NCBI GenBank assembly: GCA_905478295.1
Contig: CAJQHZ010000002.1
Span: 1-64,000, forward strand
DNA length: 64,000 nucleotides
Source: an uncultured Flavobacteriales bacterium
Lineage (GTDB): Bacteria > Bacteroidota > Bacteroidia > Flavobacteriales > Schleiferiaceae
Direction: 5' to 3'
Shown: piece by piece, positions 26,233 through 34,957 of the stretch
Position numbering within the stretch: position 1 is the first letter of the stretch
Layout: each line of letters begins with the position of its first letter
Notes under the pieces: model-generated
Databases searched by the model: none
Told to the model about the DNA's origin: nothing
What the model saw: the letters and a program-made list of their open reading frames with translations, nothing else
Program-made: the position numbers and the translations under genes

Positions 26233-26266
26233 AACGCCCTTCGCCGGTCAGGTGGGGGGCGTTTTT
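26233..26266 (+). terminator. Terminator after the GT117 gene
   Basis: AACGCCC (26233-26239) pairs with GGGCGTT (26257-26263), followed by a T-run. It lies between convergent genes. Confidence 0.75.
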
Positions 26267-26268
26267 AA

Positions 26269-28710
26269 TTAACCAAAGTCCAATTGCATACGCTTGATGC
26301 GCTGCGCCAAGCTTTCATTACCCATCGTCTCACGAAGACGGTCAACTAAAATGGGAAAACTGAGCGGCGACGGGTGCGTTACGTGCTGTAACACCGTTTC
26401 CTGCGTGGCGATTCGATCCAGTGCCGCGCGCATGCGGGCCTCTTCGAGCTGAAACTCATGAACCTCCTCATACGCCTGGCGTAGCAAAAGATTGTTAGGT
26501 TCATAATCCTTAAACACCTCGTACATCAGTTTGGTCGAACTAACCAATTGTTTCGTCGTCATGTTTTTACCTGGATACCCCGTAAATATCAACCCGGAGA
26601 TCTGAGCTATGTCGCGAAATCTACGCTGCATCATCTCACTTTCGTTTAGACTACTGACTAAATCTTCACGAAGTGCGGTCGGAGAAAATATGTCGCTATC
26701 TATAGCATCTTGTATAGGTATGGGCTGATCAGATAACAGCTCAAAGCCGTAGTCATTCATTGCTATAGAAAAGGTTTGTGGACCAAAAAGACCTAATCGG
26801 TAGGCCAATAAGGACGCCATTCCCTCGTGCACCAGCCGCCCCTCGAAAGGGTAAACAAACAAATGATGCCCTTCTTTATCTTCTAAATATTCAATCAGGA
26901 ATTGAGTGTTCGTTGGCACAATGCTCCGCTCCTTCTGAAGGCGTATAATGGGTTGTATTAAGGCCAATTCTGGGTCCTCAAAAGTCTGCGCCGTGGCCGC
27001 TTCTTCTAATTTATCTCGTAAAAAGTGGCCGAGTTCTGCACTCAGTGGCATTCGCCCTCCCATGTAGCTGGGCACCGCTCCTGTAGTTGCCTTCGATAGG
27101 CGAACAGTGGCTTCGACGCCACGGAATCGGACCAATTCTAAACAGCGGCCTGCAAACCAAAAACTATCTCCGGGCATCAATTTCGAAATAAAATACTCCT
27201 CTACGTGACCCAGGAAACTTCCTTTCTGCAGCTTGACCTTCACCATCATCGAACTAACAATCGTTCCGATGTTGAACTTATGCCGCATCGCTACTTTTCT
27301 AGAAACCACCTTGTACACACCGTCTTCTTTCACCACCTTATGGTAGTCGTCGTAGGCTGCTAAACTCTGACCACCGCGGACAATAAAGTCTAAACACCAA
27401 TGCCATTCCTCATCTGAAATACTAAAATAGCTGGTCGTTGAACGCACCTCTAACAACAATGCCTCAGATTCAAACCCGTCACTTACGGCCAAGGTAACCA
27501 TGTACTGAATGAGCACATCCAGGCTTCGTAAATACGGAATGCGGTCCTCGTTTGTATTGTGGTCTATCGCCTTGCGCAATGCGGCACATTCGAGCAGCTC
27601 TAAGCTGTGCGTTGGCACAAAATGAATCGTGCTCGTCGCGCCTGGGCGGTGACCCGAACGGCCAGCGCGCTGCACAAACCGACTGACCCCTTTTGGAGAA
27701 CCTATCTGAACAACACAATCTACAGGACGAAAATCTACTCCTAAATCCAGAGACGAGGTACACACCACCGCCTTCAGGTTTCCATCGTACAACGCTTCCT
27801 CTACCCAATTACGCACGTTCTTTGAAATAGCGCTGTGGTGCATCGCAATGATTCCCGCCAATGAAGGGTCGACCTCTAATATTTTTTGGTACCAAATCTC
27901 CGCTTGAGCTCGAGTATTCGTGAAAATAAGCGTCCCTTGGTTTTCGTGAATAAGCGGAACCACCTTTTCGAGCAGCCGAATACCCAAATGACCCGCCCAA
28001 GGCAGGGTTTCGACTTCATCCGGCAATACCGGTTCTACTACAAGGGATTTTGTGAGGTTCGCTTTTATTAATCGGGCCGATTCCGCGACGTCTACACCCA
28101 AAAGCACCTCCATACTTTCGTCCATATTGCCTATGGTCGCGCTGATACCCCAAGTCTTAAGAGCAGGACGTAATTTTCTGAATTTTGAAAGGAATAGTTC
28201 GCACTGCACGGCACGTTTACTCCCCATAAGTTCGTGCCATTCGTCTATAACCACAGAATCTAAATTGCGAAATAGCTTCGCATACCCCTTGTTTGAGAGC
28301 ATTACATGAATACTTTCCGGTGTGGTTATCAAAACCTGAGGAAGCTTTGTTTTTTGTGCTTGCTTTACTTTTTGAGAGGTGTCGCCAGTACGGGTTCCTA
28401 CTTCCCAGCTCGAACCCATGCCTTCAATGGCTCTGCGGGCGCTCTGTTCAATCTCCTTCGCTAAGGCTCGAATGGGTGTAATCCAAATCAGCTGCACGCC
28501 TTCCGCCTCGCGTCCACTCCGCTTCATTCCAGCCGCAATAGCCGGAAGCAAAAGAGCGTACGTCTTCCCGCTTCCCGTGGGTGCGTTTACAATGCCGCAC
28601 TCTCCGTTTAGAGCTGCAGACCACGCCTGAATTTGAAATGAAAAGGGCTTCCAGCCTTGGTCCTCGAACCAATTCCGGCATAGATTTAGGGCCGTCGCTT
28701 GGCCCGACAT
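26269..28710 (-). CDS. Lhr-type DEXH helicase, ligase-associated DNA-repair family
   Basis: Superfamily 2 helicase: Walker A APTGSGKT near residue 43, WITPIRALAKE (motif Ia), Walker B as DEWH in SVVIDEWHEL, and motif VI as QRAGRSGHRPG. The ~400-residue C-terminal half is the Lhr-specific winged-helix and DUF4910-like region. At 813 residues it matches the family usually encoded beside an ATP-dependent DNA ligase, an MBL-fold exonuclease and a phosphoesterase (PdeM). None of these is adjacent here: it overlaps nothing but directly abuts the FMN reductase gene (TAAATG). The role is presumably processing of damaged DNA. Confidence 0.88.
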   Translation of the reverse strand: MSGQATALNLCRNWFEDQGWKPFSFQIQAWSAALNGECGIVNAPTGSGKTYALLLPAIAAGMKRSGREAEGVQLIWITPIRALAKEIEQSARRAIEGMGSSWEVGTRTGDTSQKVKQAQKTKLPQVLITTPESIHVMLSNKGYAKLFRNLDSVVIDEWHELMGSKRAVQCELFLSKFRKLRPALKTWGISATIGNMDESMEVLLGVDVAESARLIKANLTKSLVVEPVLPDEVETLPWAGHLGIRLLEKVVPLIHENQGTLIFTNTRAQAEIWYQKILEVDPSLAGIIAMHHSAISKNVRNWVEEALYDGNLKAVVCTSSLDLGVDFRPVDCVVQIGSPKGVSRFVQRAGRSGHRPGATSTIHFVPTHSLELLECAALRKAIDHNTNEDRIPYLRSLDVLIQYMVTLAVSDGFESEALLLEVRSTTSYFSISDEEWHWCLDFIVRGGQSLAAYDDYHKVVKEDGVYKVVSRKVAMRHKFNIGTIVSSMMVKVKLQKGSFLGHVEEYFISKLMPGDSFWFAGRCLELVRFRGVEATVRLSKATTGAVPSYMGGRMPLSAELGHFLRDKLEEAATAQTFEDPELALIQPIIRLQKERSIVPTNTQFLIEYLEDKEGHHLFVYPFEGRLVHEGMASLLAYRLGLFGPQTFSIAMNDYGFELLSDQPIPIQDAIDSDIFSPTALREDLVSSLNESEMMQRRFRDIAQISGLIFTGYPGKNMTTKQLVSSTKLMYEVFKDYEPNNLLLRQAYEEVHEFQLEEARMRAALDRIATQETVLQHVTHPSPLSFPILVDRLRETMGNESLAQRIKRMQLDFG

Positions 28711-29247
28711 TTACTTCGCTATTTTTTCAGTGAGCCAAATAAAATCGTCTAGGAACTTTGGATAGTTGAGGTTAAAATGCTCCTCTACCGGAACGCCCTG
28801 CTCGTTAAACAAATTTCCTACTTTGCTCACCAAAAGTTTTGTGGGGCTTAAAATACCTTCAACGTAATGGGCCCAATCACGAAAATCGTACAACGCGTTC
28901 ACCCCTCCAAACGAACCTGCACTAACAGTGGCTATAGCCATGGGCTTTTTCTTGTATTCTGATCGGAAGTAGTCCAGTGTGTTTTTAAATGCTCCGGGAA
29001 CACGCCCGTTGTATTCTGGAATTACAAACAACAGGCCATCGGCATCTATTAATCCTGATTGAAACAGCGCTAGGTCTTCCTTAGAGACTTCTCCCATTCC
29101 CCAGTTCGGGAAATTAAAAGACCTGATATCTAAAAATTGCGTAGCCGTAACCGCCTTGTTTTGTCCCAATTGCTCTTCCAAAAAACGAGCGACTTTATCG
29201 GTATTTGCTTGTTCGCGGGGACTGCCTTGAATTATCGTAATGCGCAT
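28711..29247 (-). CDS. NADPH-dependent FMN reductase-family flavoprotein
   Basis: The N-terminus IIQGSPREQANTDKVARFL is the FMN phosphate loop. VIPEYNGRVPGAFKNTLDYF carries the PEYNG signature of the chromate/azo reductase (YieF/ChrR-like) group. The product would reduce quinones or other acceptors with NAD(P)H, using bound FMN. At 178 residues it has family length. Its stop codon is directly followed by the helicase ATG, so both come from one message. Confidence 0.88.
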   Translation of the reverse strand: MRITIIQGSPREQANTDKVARFLEEQLGQNKAVTATQFLDIRSFNFPNWGMGEVSKEDLALFQSGLIDADGLLFVIPEYNGRVPGAFKNTLDYFRSEYKKKPMAIATVSAGSFGGVNALYDFRDWAHYVEGILSPTKLLVSKVGNLFNEQGVPVEEHFNLNYPKFLDDFIWLTEKIAK

Positions 29248-29293
29248 GATGTTGAGTTAGGTTGTCGGGTTAACATCCCCCCGCTATCATTGT

Positions 29294-29587
29294 TTAGACC
29301 TTCTTTCCGAACTTTGAAACGCGGAAATAGTCACTGTTCGCATCCGGTGCGTTTTTCAGTGCCTCTTCTTTGGTGAGCATGTTTACAGCCTCATCCTCAC
29401 GCATGACATTCACGCTCTTGCTCATCTGCGTAAGCGGTTCCACACCATCAAGGTCGAGCTTTTCTACCTGAGCTACAAAATCTAAGATCTTTGACATATC
29501 ACCATGCATCGTATCAATCTCTGAATCTGAGAGTTCTAAACGACTTAAATGTGCCAAATGTTTGATTTGCTCTTTACTGATTTCCAT
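29294..29587 (-). CDS. gatC: Asp-tRNA(Asn)/Glu-tRNA(Gln) amidotransferase subunit C
   Basis: The 97-residue sequence has the family features: EQIKHLAHLSRLELSDSEI at the N-terminus, the central helix MSKILDFVAQVEKLDLDGVEPL, and the C-terminal belt LREDEAV-like segment (MREDEAVNML). GatC clamps GatA to GatB in the enzyme that amidates mischarged Glu-tRNA(Gln) or Asp-tRNA(Asn). gatA and gatB are not in the window. It follows plsC by only 5 bases. Confidence 0.93.
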   Translation of the reverse strand: MEISKEQIKHLAHLSRLELSDSEIDTMHGDMSKILDFVAQVEKLDLDGVEPLTQMSKSVNVMREDEAVNMLTKEEALKNAPDANSDYFRVSKFGKKV

Positions 29588-29592
29588 AGCTC

Positions 29593-30348
29593 TTAATTCT
29601 CCTCCAAAGGTAAAGCAACTTCGCCAGTATGGCCCCAGTTTTTCAAATCCGTAGCTAAAACTCTATACGACCGATCCATCAATTCTTGCACCGGGTTAGC
29701 TTCTTTAGGGTCTACCCAAAACTCCCCTAACACTTTGGTGTCCACGGGGCCAATACTTGAGGGTTCTCCCCAGTCGCCCAATCGAAATTTACTTTGATAA
29801 ATGCTAAGCAATACTACAGGAACATTGTTTTCTACAGCAAGTTTGAATGCTCCGGCTTTAAATCCCCGCATTAAATACTTCTGTGGTGGAATTCCCCCTT
29901 CCGGGAAAATACAAACGCTAAATCCTTCTTTAATTTTCTGATCGGCATCAATCATGGCTTGTTTTCTACCGCTAAACGAAGATCGATCAACCGCTATGCT
30001 GGTCTGTTTAAAGAAATAACCGAACAGCGGGAGCTTCAATAGTTCCGCTTTTCCCATGAAAACCACCGGTGTTGGTGAAGCTAAAAATGTAAGCGGAATA
30101 TCTAAATCTGACCCGTGATTTGGACTTAAAACAACCGGCCCATCATGCTTGATTTGATATTTGCCCGGGCGGGGCCAAACACCCATACCCACTAAATACA
30201 TCCAGGACCACACCTTTGCTACTTTGAAAAAATGATGGTAGTTACCGCCGGGACGCGCTGTCCACAAGAGCACAGGGAGTAATGCCAAAATGGTTACAAA
30301 CGCAACCAAATAGTACCATAAATGATGAATGTAGCTCAAAACTTTCAC
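29593..30348 (-). CDS. 1-acyl-glycerol-3-phosphate acyltransferase (PlsC family)
   Basis: An N-terminal membrane segment (YYLVAFVTILALLPVLLW) precedes the acyltransferase domain. The catalytic HX4D motif is HGSDLD within LSPNHGSDLDIPL. The glycerophosphate-binding motif is FPEGGIPP. Another typical segment is FMGKAELLKLPLFGYF. It should make phosphatidic acid from lysophosphatidic acid at the inner membrane. Upstream of gatC in a two-gene unit. Confidence 0.9.
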   Translation of the reverse strand: MKVLSYIHHLWYYLVAFVTILALLPVLLWTARPGGNYHHFFKVAKVWSWMYLVGMGVWPRPGKYQIKHDGPVVLSPNHGSDLDIPLTFLASPTPVVFMGKAELLKLPLFGYFFKQTSIAVDRSSFSGRKQAMIDADQKIKEGFSVCIFPEGGIPPQKYLMRGFKAGAFKLAVENNVPVVLLSIYQSKFRLGDWGEPSSIGPVDTKVLGEFWVDPKEANPVQELMDRSYRVLATDLKNWGHTGEVALPLEEN

Positions 30349-30420
30349 GGCGCTAAAGTAGCAGTAACCCTATTGATAATGAAACAAATAGCGTTATTAA
30401 ACAGATTTTTTACCTCTCGT

Positions 30421-31389
30421 TTAAAAACCTAGTTTTTTACGCACCCGGCTCAATGTCGCCTGAGCAATAGGACGCGCTTTATCTGCTCCTATTTTCAGCG
30501 CCTTGCTTACTTCATCCGGATGGGTCATGTAGTAGTCGAAACGCTCACGCGCTTCCGCAAATTCTTCTAGAATCAGCTCTAAAAGCGCGGTCTTCGCGTG
30601 ACCGTATCCAAAGTTTCCTCCACGATATTTCGCCGCTAACGCCTCCGTCTGCACAGGTGAAGCCAACAGCTTATATAGGGCATATACGTGGCACGTCTCC
30701 GGATCCTTGGGGTCCTCGAGCGGAGTGGAATCCGTAACGATCCCCATCACTTGCTTCTTCAATTGTTTCTTGGGCAAAAACACATCAATAACATTGCCGT
30801 AGCTCTTACTCATCTTACGCCCGTCCGTGCCTGGAATGGTCATTACAGATGCTGCAATACTGGCCTCAGGAGCTACAAAAGTGTCTCCATAGCGGTGGTT
30901 AAAACTGCTGGCTAAATCGCGCGTGATCTCTAAGTGTTGCTTTTGATCCTTCCCAACAGGGACCAATTCCGCGTCGTACAATAAAATGTCCGATGCCATT
31001 AAAACGGGGTAATCAAACAACCCGGCGTTCACATCGCTGAGATTATCGCTTTTATCTTTAAAACTATGGGCGTTGGCAAGCATCGGGTACGGCGTAAAGC
31101 AATTCAAATACCACGTTAACTCCGTACACTCTGGTAAATCGCTTTGAGCGTAGAATACCACCTTTTCAGGATCTAGGCCACAAGCAAGCCATGCGGCGGC
31201 AGTAGCTAAAAGGTTTTCCTTCCGCAGCTCCGGATCCTTCACTGTCGTCAGGCTGTGCAAGTCTGCAATAAATAAAAACGCCTCGTTTTTGGCATCTTTA
31301 CTCATTTCTATCGCCGGACGGATAGCACCTAGAATGTTTCCTAGATGCTGACGCCCTGAACTTTGAATACCGGTGAGTACTCTTGCCAT
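30421..31389 (-). CDS. trpS: Tryptophanyl-tRNA synthetase
   Basis: Class I synthetase that charges tRNA-Trp. The HIGH-type signature is HLGN in GIQSSGRQHLGNILGAI (start of the chain) and the KMSKS loop is intact in GRKMSKSYGN near residue 195. VGKDQKQHLEITRDLA is another family block. Length 322 is standard. It is preceded by an unrelated lipoprotein gene 7 bases upstream. Confidence 0.96.
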   Translation of the reverse strand: MARVLTGIQSSGRQHLGNILGAIRPAIEMSKDAKNEAFLFIADLHSLTTVKDPELRKENLLATAAAWLACGLDPEKVVFYAQSDLPECTELTWYLNCFTPYPMLANAHSFKDKSDNLSDVNAGLFDYPVLMASDILLYDAELVPVGKDQKQHLEITRDLASSFNHRYGDTFVAPEASIAASVMTIPGTDGRKMSKSYGNVIDVFLPKKQLKKQVMGIVTDSTPLEDPKDPETCHVYALYKLLASPVQTEALAAKYRGGNFGYGHAKTALLELILEEFAEARERFDYYMTHPDEVSKALKIGADKARPIAQATLSRVRKKLGF

Positions 31390-31396
31390 TCGTTTT

Positions 31397-31888
31397 TTAT
31401 TTAATCAAAGTCAATTCTAAATCGATATCCGCCCAATAGCTACTGTCAGTAGGAATTTGCATGAATGACGTTTGCCAGATCTGCCGTGTGGACAATCCGC
31501 TGATCATCTTGAAGGCGTAGCTCACGCTATCGTTATCGAGGACTAGCGTACTGTCATTGTTTTCTAGATACCACGTGCCTCCACTGATCAAGCTAACAGG
31601 AACCTGAATCGTGTTCAAGTTGGCTACAAAATCTACATGCAAATTACCTGTATCCGGCATCTCGTAAATATTGATTTTTCCATACAACTGCGTTCCTATG
31701 CCGCTAAACTGCATAAGTGCCGATGGGTTTATGGGGTTAGGCATTTCACCGCTGTAAGCCACCTGATTTACCGTCCATTCGCCAACCACGTCTTCACGAA
31801 TAAAGGTTTCTGTAGCAACGGGCTCAGTCGTGCAAGAGACTGCCAATAAAGCTCCTGCGGTGATAAAAGTTAAAAGGATCTTTTTCAT
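31397..31888 (-). CDS. Lipoprotein of unknown function (lipocalin-like)
   Basis: Lipobox LAVSC at residues 15-19, then EREDVVGEW-type opening (IREDVVGEWTVNQVAY) and alternating strands that suggest a lipocalin-like or DUF-type beta barrel of about 140 residues. The function is not recognisable. The start codon overlaps the SDR stop by four bases (ATGA) and trpS follows 7 bases downstream, so trkA, SDR, lipoprotein and trpS form one transcription unit. Confidence 0.6.
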   Translation of the reverse strand: MKKILLTFITAGALLAVSCTTEPVATETFIREDVVGEWTVNQVAYSGEMPNPINPSALMQFSGIGTQLYGKINIYEMPDTGNLHVDFVANLNTIQVPVSLISGGTWYLENNDSTLVLDNDSVSYAFKMISGLSTRQIWQTSFMQIPTDSSYWADIDLELTLIK

Positions 31889-32598
31889 ACTGTATAGTTT
31901 GAGGTACTAAAAATAACTGGGATTTCGTCTTTCCTGTCTATAGCATGCAGTAAAGATGTGGCTACCGTTTCAGGTAGAACAAGGCTCCCTGATTCAAATT
32001 CTTCTACAAAATGTGCAACCCCGGGAAAATCTTCTTCTGTGGTTGCGCGAATTTCCGCCTGCATCGGCGTATTCACTTTTCCTGGTCTGAAAGCGTGAAT
32101 CCTCAGCTCAGGATGCTCTTTAGCTAGTACCGACGCGTACATGTGTACGGCTGCTTTTGATGCACAATATGCGCTCCAGCCTTCAATGGCAAATTCTGCA
32201 GCGCCGGAGCCTGTAAAATAAAGTTGTTTCTCACCTGAAATTTCCGCTAAAAATTTGGCGCTCAATAGCATGGCGCTACTCGTGTTCAGGGTAATGCAAT
32301 GGTCGATTTCCTCCCAGCTTGCGTTTTTTCCAGGCTTTACCGGGCCCAAAGTGCCGGCGTTATTCACTAATACGGTTAGTTCGTAGGACTGATCTTCCGC
32401 TAGTCTTAGACCGCTTAAAGCAGTTCTATCGCTTAAATCACAGGTGGTGAAAGAGCCGCGGGGGTGCTCGGTAAGTAACGCAGGTGCATTTCTTCCTATA
32501 CCCTCAACATACCAACCTAAGCGCAAGGCCTCGGCCGAAATAGCCCGCCCTATTCCCGAGCTTACGCCAGTAATGATCATGCGCCTTTGGTCAGACAT
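31885..32598 (-). CDS. SDR-family NAD(P)-dependent oxidoreductase
   Basis: The cofactor loop TGVSSGIGRAIS lies near the N-terminus, LVNNAGTLG follows strand 4, and the catalytic Ser and YxxxK are in YFTGSGAAEFAIEGWSAYCASKAAVHMY. Position 238-length and the cosy fit to sepiapterin reductase-like SDRs are notable, but the substrate is not certain. The ATG at 32598 overlaps the TGA of the upstream trkA-like gene by one base (TGATG), so it is preferred over the TTG at 32601. Confidence 0.85.
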   Translation of the reverse strand: MSDQRRMIITGVSSGIGRAISAEALRLGWYVEGIGRNAPALLTEHPRGSFTTCDLSDRTALSGLRLAEDQSYELTVLVNNAGTLGPVKPGKNASWEEIDHCITLNTSSAMLLSAKFLAEISGEKQLYFTGSGAAEFAIEGWSAYCASKAAVHMYASVLAKEHPELRIHAFRPGKVNTPMQAEIRATTEEDFPGVAHFVEEFESGSLVLPETVATSLLHAIDRKDEIPVIFSTSNYTV

Positions 32599-33266
32599 CA
32601 AGCGTTGATTTCAATGAAGCGATTAATGTCTTTTATCTTCCCAAACACAAGGATGATATCGCCATTATTAACAACGCTATCTGGCCCTGGTACACCATTG
32701 ATGTGGTGTCCGTTGCCTTCTTTTCGTAAAACAGTTACTAGGTTGATGTTGTATTTCTTGCGCAAGCCTATATCCTCTAGGGTACGGCCAATGATTTTAG
32801 CCGGCGCTTCGACCTCGATAATTTCATAATCGTCAGGAAGCTTAACACACATTAACACTCCAGGGTTAGTTAGTTGCTCAACAACGTTGTTTGCTACCTC
32901 CTGCTCCGGGCTTAAGATATGCTGAAGACCCATCTTCTCTAAAATCTTGCGCTGAACGGTTCCCTGTGCACGAGCAATGATTTTCTTCACGCCCATTTCT
33001 TGCAACTGGAAAACACATAGAAGCATTTCTTGAAAACTAGAGCCAATACTTACCACAACGGCATCCATATCCTGGATGTTCTGTGCTTCTAACGCTTGTT
33101 TATTCGTTGCATCGAGTGCTACCGCGAAGGGAACGTCTTGAGCTATGCGCTGTACCTTTTCTTCACTCTCATCAATGGCCATTACATCAGCACCGCGCTC
33201 CGCAAGTTTGCGCGCAATCGCTGATCCAAAAACACCAAGGCCTATAACGGCAAACTTGCTATTCAT
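32598..33266 (-). CDS. TrkA/KtrA-type potassium channel regulatory subunit
   Basis: An RCK domain with a Rossmann dinucleotide motif (VIGLGVFGSAIARKL) and the acidic end of strand 2 (MAIDESEEKV) is followed by a C-terminal RCK_C domain (VKLPDDYEIIEVEAPAKIIG). At 222 residues it is the single-module KtrA type, which gates a KtrB/TrkH potassium channel. No channel gene is adjacent in this window. It starts 6 bases after the upstream cystathionine synthase gene ends. Confidence 0.9.
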   Translation of the reverse strand: MNSKFAVIGLGVFGSAIARKLAERGADVMAIDESEEKVQRIAQDVPFAVALDATNKQALEAQNIQDMDAVVVSIGSSFQEMLLCVFQLQEMGVKKIIARAQGTVQRKILEKMGLQHILSPEQEVANNVVEQLTNPGVLMCVKLPDDYEIIEVEAPAKIIGRTLEDIGLRKKYNINLVTVLRKEGNGHHINGVPGPDSVVNNGDIILVFGKIKDINRFIEINA

Positions 33267-33272
33267 ACGCTA

Positions 33273-34427
33273 TTATTTTGCGAGTGCTTGCTCTAAATCG
33301 GCAAGCAAATCTTTTATATTTTCTATTCCTACAGACAACCTAATGAGGTTATCCGTTACCCCTACTTTTTCGCGCTCTTCCTTGGGAATTGAGGCGTGTG
33401 TCATAGATGCTGGGTGTCCTGCTAAGGACTCCACTCCACCCAAGCTTTCCGCAAGGGTAAAAACGCGAAGCGCGCTTACAACCTCAGCAGTTTTCTCGAA
33501 GCCGGCACCTTTAATGGTAAAACTTACCATTCCACCGAACTTCTTCATTTGTCGTTTCGCTACCTCGTGGCCATTATGACCCTTTAGACCTGGCCAATAC
33601 ACGTTTGCAACCGCTGGGTGTGCCTCAAGAAAATAGGCAACAGCCTCGCCGTTTTCACAATGACGATCCATGCGAACGTGCAGGGTTTTGATTCCACGCA
33701 ACGCAAGAAAGCTATCCATCGGGCCACAAATGGCGCCAGACGCATTTTGATTGAAATATATGTTCTCCGCAATAGCATCATTTTTTGTAGCCAGCAACCC
33801 TAGTACGACATCGCTATGCCCTCCCAAATACTTCGTGCCGCTATGCATTACCACATCTGCACCTAAATCTAATGGGCGCTGAAGGTATGGCGTAGCAAAG
33901 GTGTTGTCCACGACTAATATTAGATCGTGTTTTTTCGCGACTTTAGAGGCTGATTCGATATCAAAAACGTTGAGCATTGGGTTGGTAGGGGTCTCCATCC
34001 AAAGCATTTTTGTTGCTTCACTTACCAGATTGTGCCATCCATCGTTGCTCATGTCGACAAATTTGAATTTGACCCCGTATTTAGAGAACATCTTAGTAAA
34101 TAGCCTATACGTTCCGCCGTATAAGTCGTTACACGCGATGACTTCGTCTCCCGGGCTTAAGAACTTTAGCATGCAGTCAATGGCCGCTAATCCTGAACCA
34201 AAAGCCGCGCCGTGGGTGCCGCCTTCAATGCTCGCAATAGAATTTTCTAATGCCGTGCGCGTTGGGTTTCCACTGCGGCTGTATTCGTACCCCTTGTGCT
34301 TGCCCGGGTATTCCTGAACGTACGTTGACGTTTGGTAAATCGGTGGCATTACAGCTCCTGTTGAAGGATCGTGCTGTTGTCCGCCGTGAATGGCTAGGGT
34401 TTCAATTTGTTGATTCTTATCGTCCAT
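33273..34427 (-). CDS. Cystathionine gamma-synthase/lyase-type PLP enzyme
   Basis: A Cys/Met-metabolism PLP enzyme. The N-terminal block ETLAIHGGQQHDPSTGAVMPPIY and YEYSRSGNPTRTALE are family signatures. The PLP lysine is in MHSGTKYLGGHSD, and SLGGVESLAGHPASMTHAS closes the active site. It would work in trans-sulfuration between cysteine and homocysteine; synthase and lyase roles cannot be split by eye. The frame extends to 34475, but the ATG at 34427 gives the usual N-terminus and leaves the bacilliredoxin gene intact. Confidence 0.9.
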   Translation of the reverse strand: MDDKNQQIETLAIHGGQQHDPSTGAVMPPIYQTSTYVQEYPGKHKGYEYSRSGNPTRTALENSIASIEGGTHGAAFGSGLAAIDCMLKFLSPGDEVIACNDLYGGTYRLFTKMFSKYGVKFKFVDMSNDGWHNLVSEATKMLWMETPTNPMLNVFDIESASKVAKKHDLILVVDNTFATPYLQRPLDLGADVVMHSGTKYLGGHSDVVLGLLATKNDAIAENIYFNQNASGAICGPMDSFLALRGIKTLHVRMDRHCENGEAVAYFLEAHPAVANVYWPGLKGHNGHEVAKRQMKKFGGMVSFTIKGAGFEKTAEVVSALRVFTLAESLGGVESLAGHPASMTHASIPKEEREKVGVTDNLIRLSVGIENIKDLLADLEQALAK

Positions 34428-34455
34428 TGCTTGCTGTAAAAGTTCTGTGTGTCTA

Positions 34456-34869
34456 TTATTTGCAGTGCTCTTCAAAGGCAGAAAGCAGGTTGCCAGCGAT
34501 CATTTCCGCCGTACGGCCTTCAATGTGGTGGCGTTCTACCATATGGACTAGTTCACCGTTTTTAAATAACGCCATTGACGGTGACGATGGCGGGAACGGC
34601 TGCATCATGCCGCGCGCTTCGTTTACCGCTTCAACATCATTACCAGCAAAAACAGTGATCATTCGAGTAGGTTTCACCGCTGATTTAGACACCGCCATAG
34701 CCGCTGGACGCGCAGATCCTGCTGCACATCCACAAACAGAATTTACGACAACAAACGTTGTTCCGTCTGCATTAATCGCTGATTTTACTTCGTCTGCGGT
34801 CTTTGTTTCAGTATATCCGCTATTTGCTAGCTCTGCGCGCATGGGCGCGATCATCTCTTCTGGGTACAT
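34456..34869 (-). CDS. BrxA/BrxB-type bacilliredoxin (YphP/YqiW family)
   Basis: The 137-residue thioredoxin-fold protein has the family's CGC active site (Cys46-Gly-Cys48 in VNSVCGCAAGSARP) and the SPSMALFKNGELVHMVERH segment. Bacilliredoxins remove bacillithiol from mixed disulfides in Firmicutes; the same family is widespread in Bacteroidota. It reads into cystathionine gamma-synthase, so thiol metabolism is a shared theme. A good -7 box precedes it. Confidence 0.88.
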   Translation of the reverse strand: MYPEEMIAPMRAELANSGYTETKTADEVKSAINADGTTFVVVNSVCGCAAGSARPAAMAVSKSAVKPTRMITVFAGNDVEAVNEARGMMQPFPPSSPSMALFKNGELVHMVERHHIEGRTAEMIAGNLLSAFEEHCK

Positions 34870-34893
34870 ATTTTGATTGTGTTTTTATCTAAA

Positions 34894-34901
34894 CAAAGTT
34901 A
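34894..34901 (-). promoter_or_regulatory. -7 promoter element of the bacilliredoxin gene
   Basis: The minus strand reads TAACTTTG, an exact TAnnTTTG match, 25 bases before the ATG at 34869. Confidence 0.65.
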
Positions 34902-34927
34902 GTGTTTCCTAATGGTTTGCGCGATTG

Positions 34928-34935
34928 TACCTTTG
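34928..34935 (+). promoter_or_regulatory. -7 promoter element of gltX
   Basis: TACCTTTG matches TAnnTTTG and lies 23 bases before the ATG at 34958. It overlaps the upstream in-frame TTG at 34925, so translation from that TTG is unlikely. Confidence 0.7.
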
Positions 34936-34957
34936 CACCAATTATAACGATATAAAC

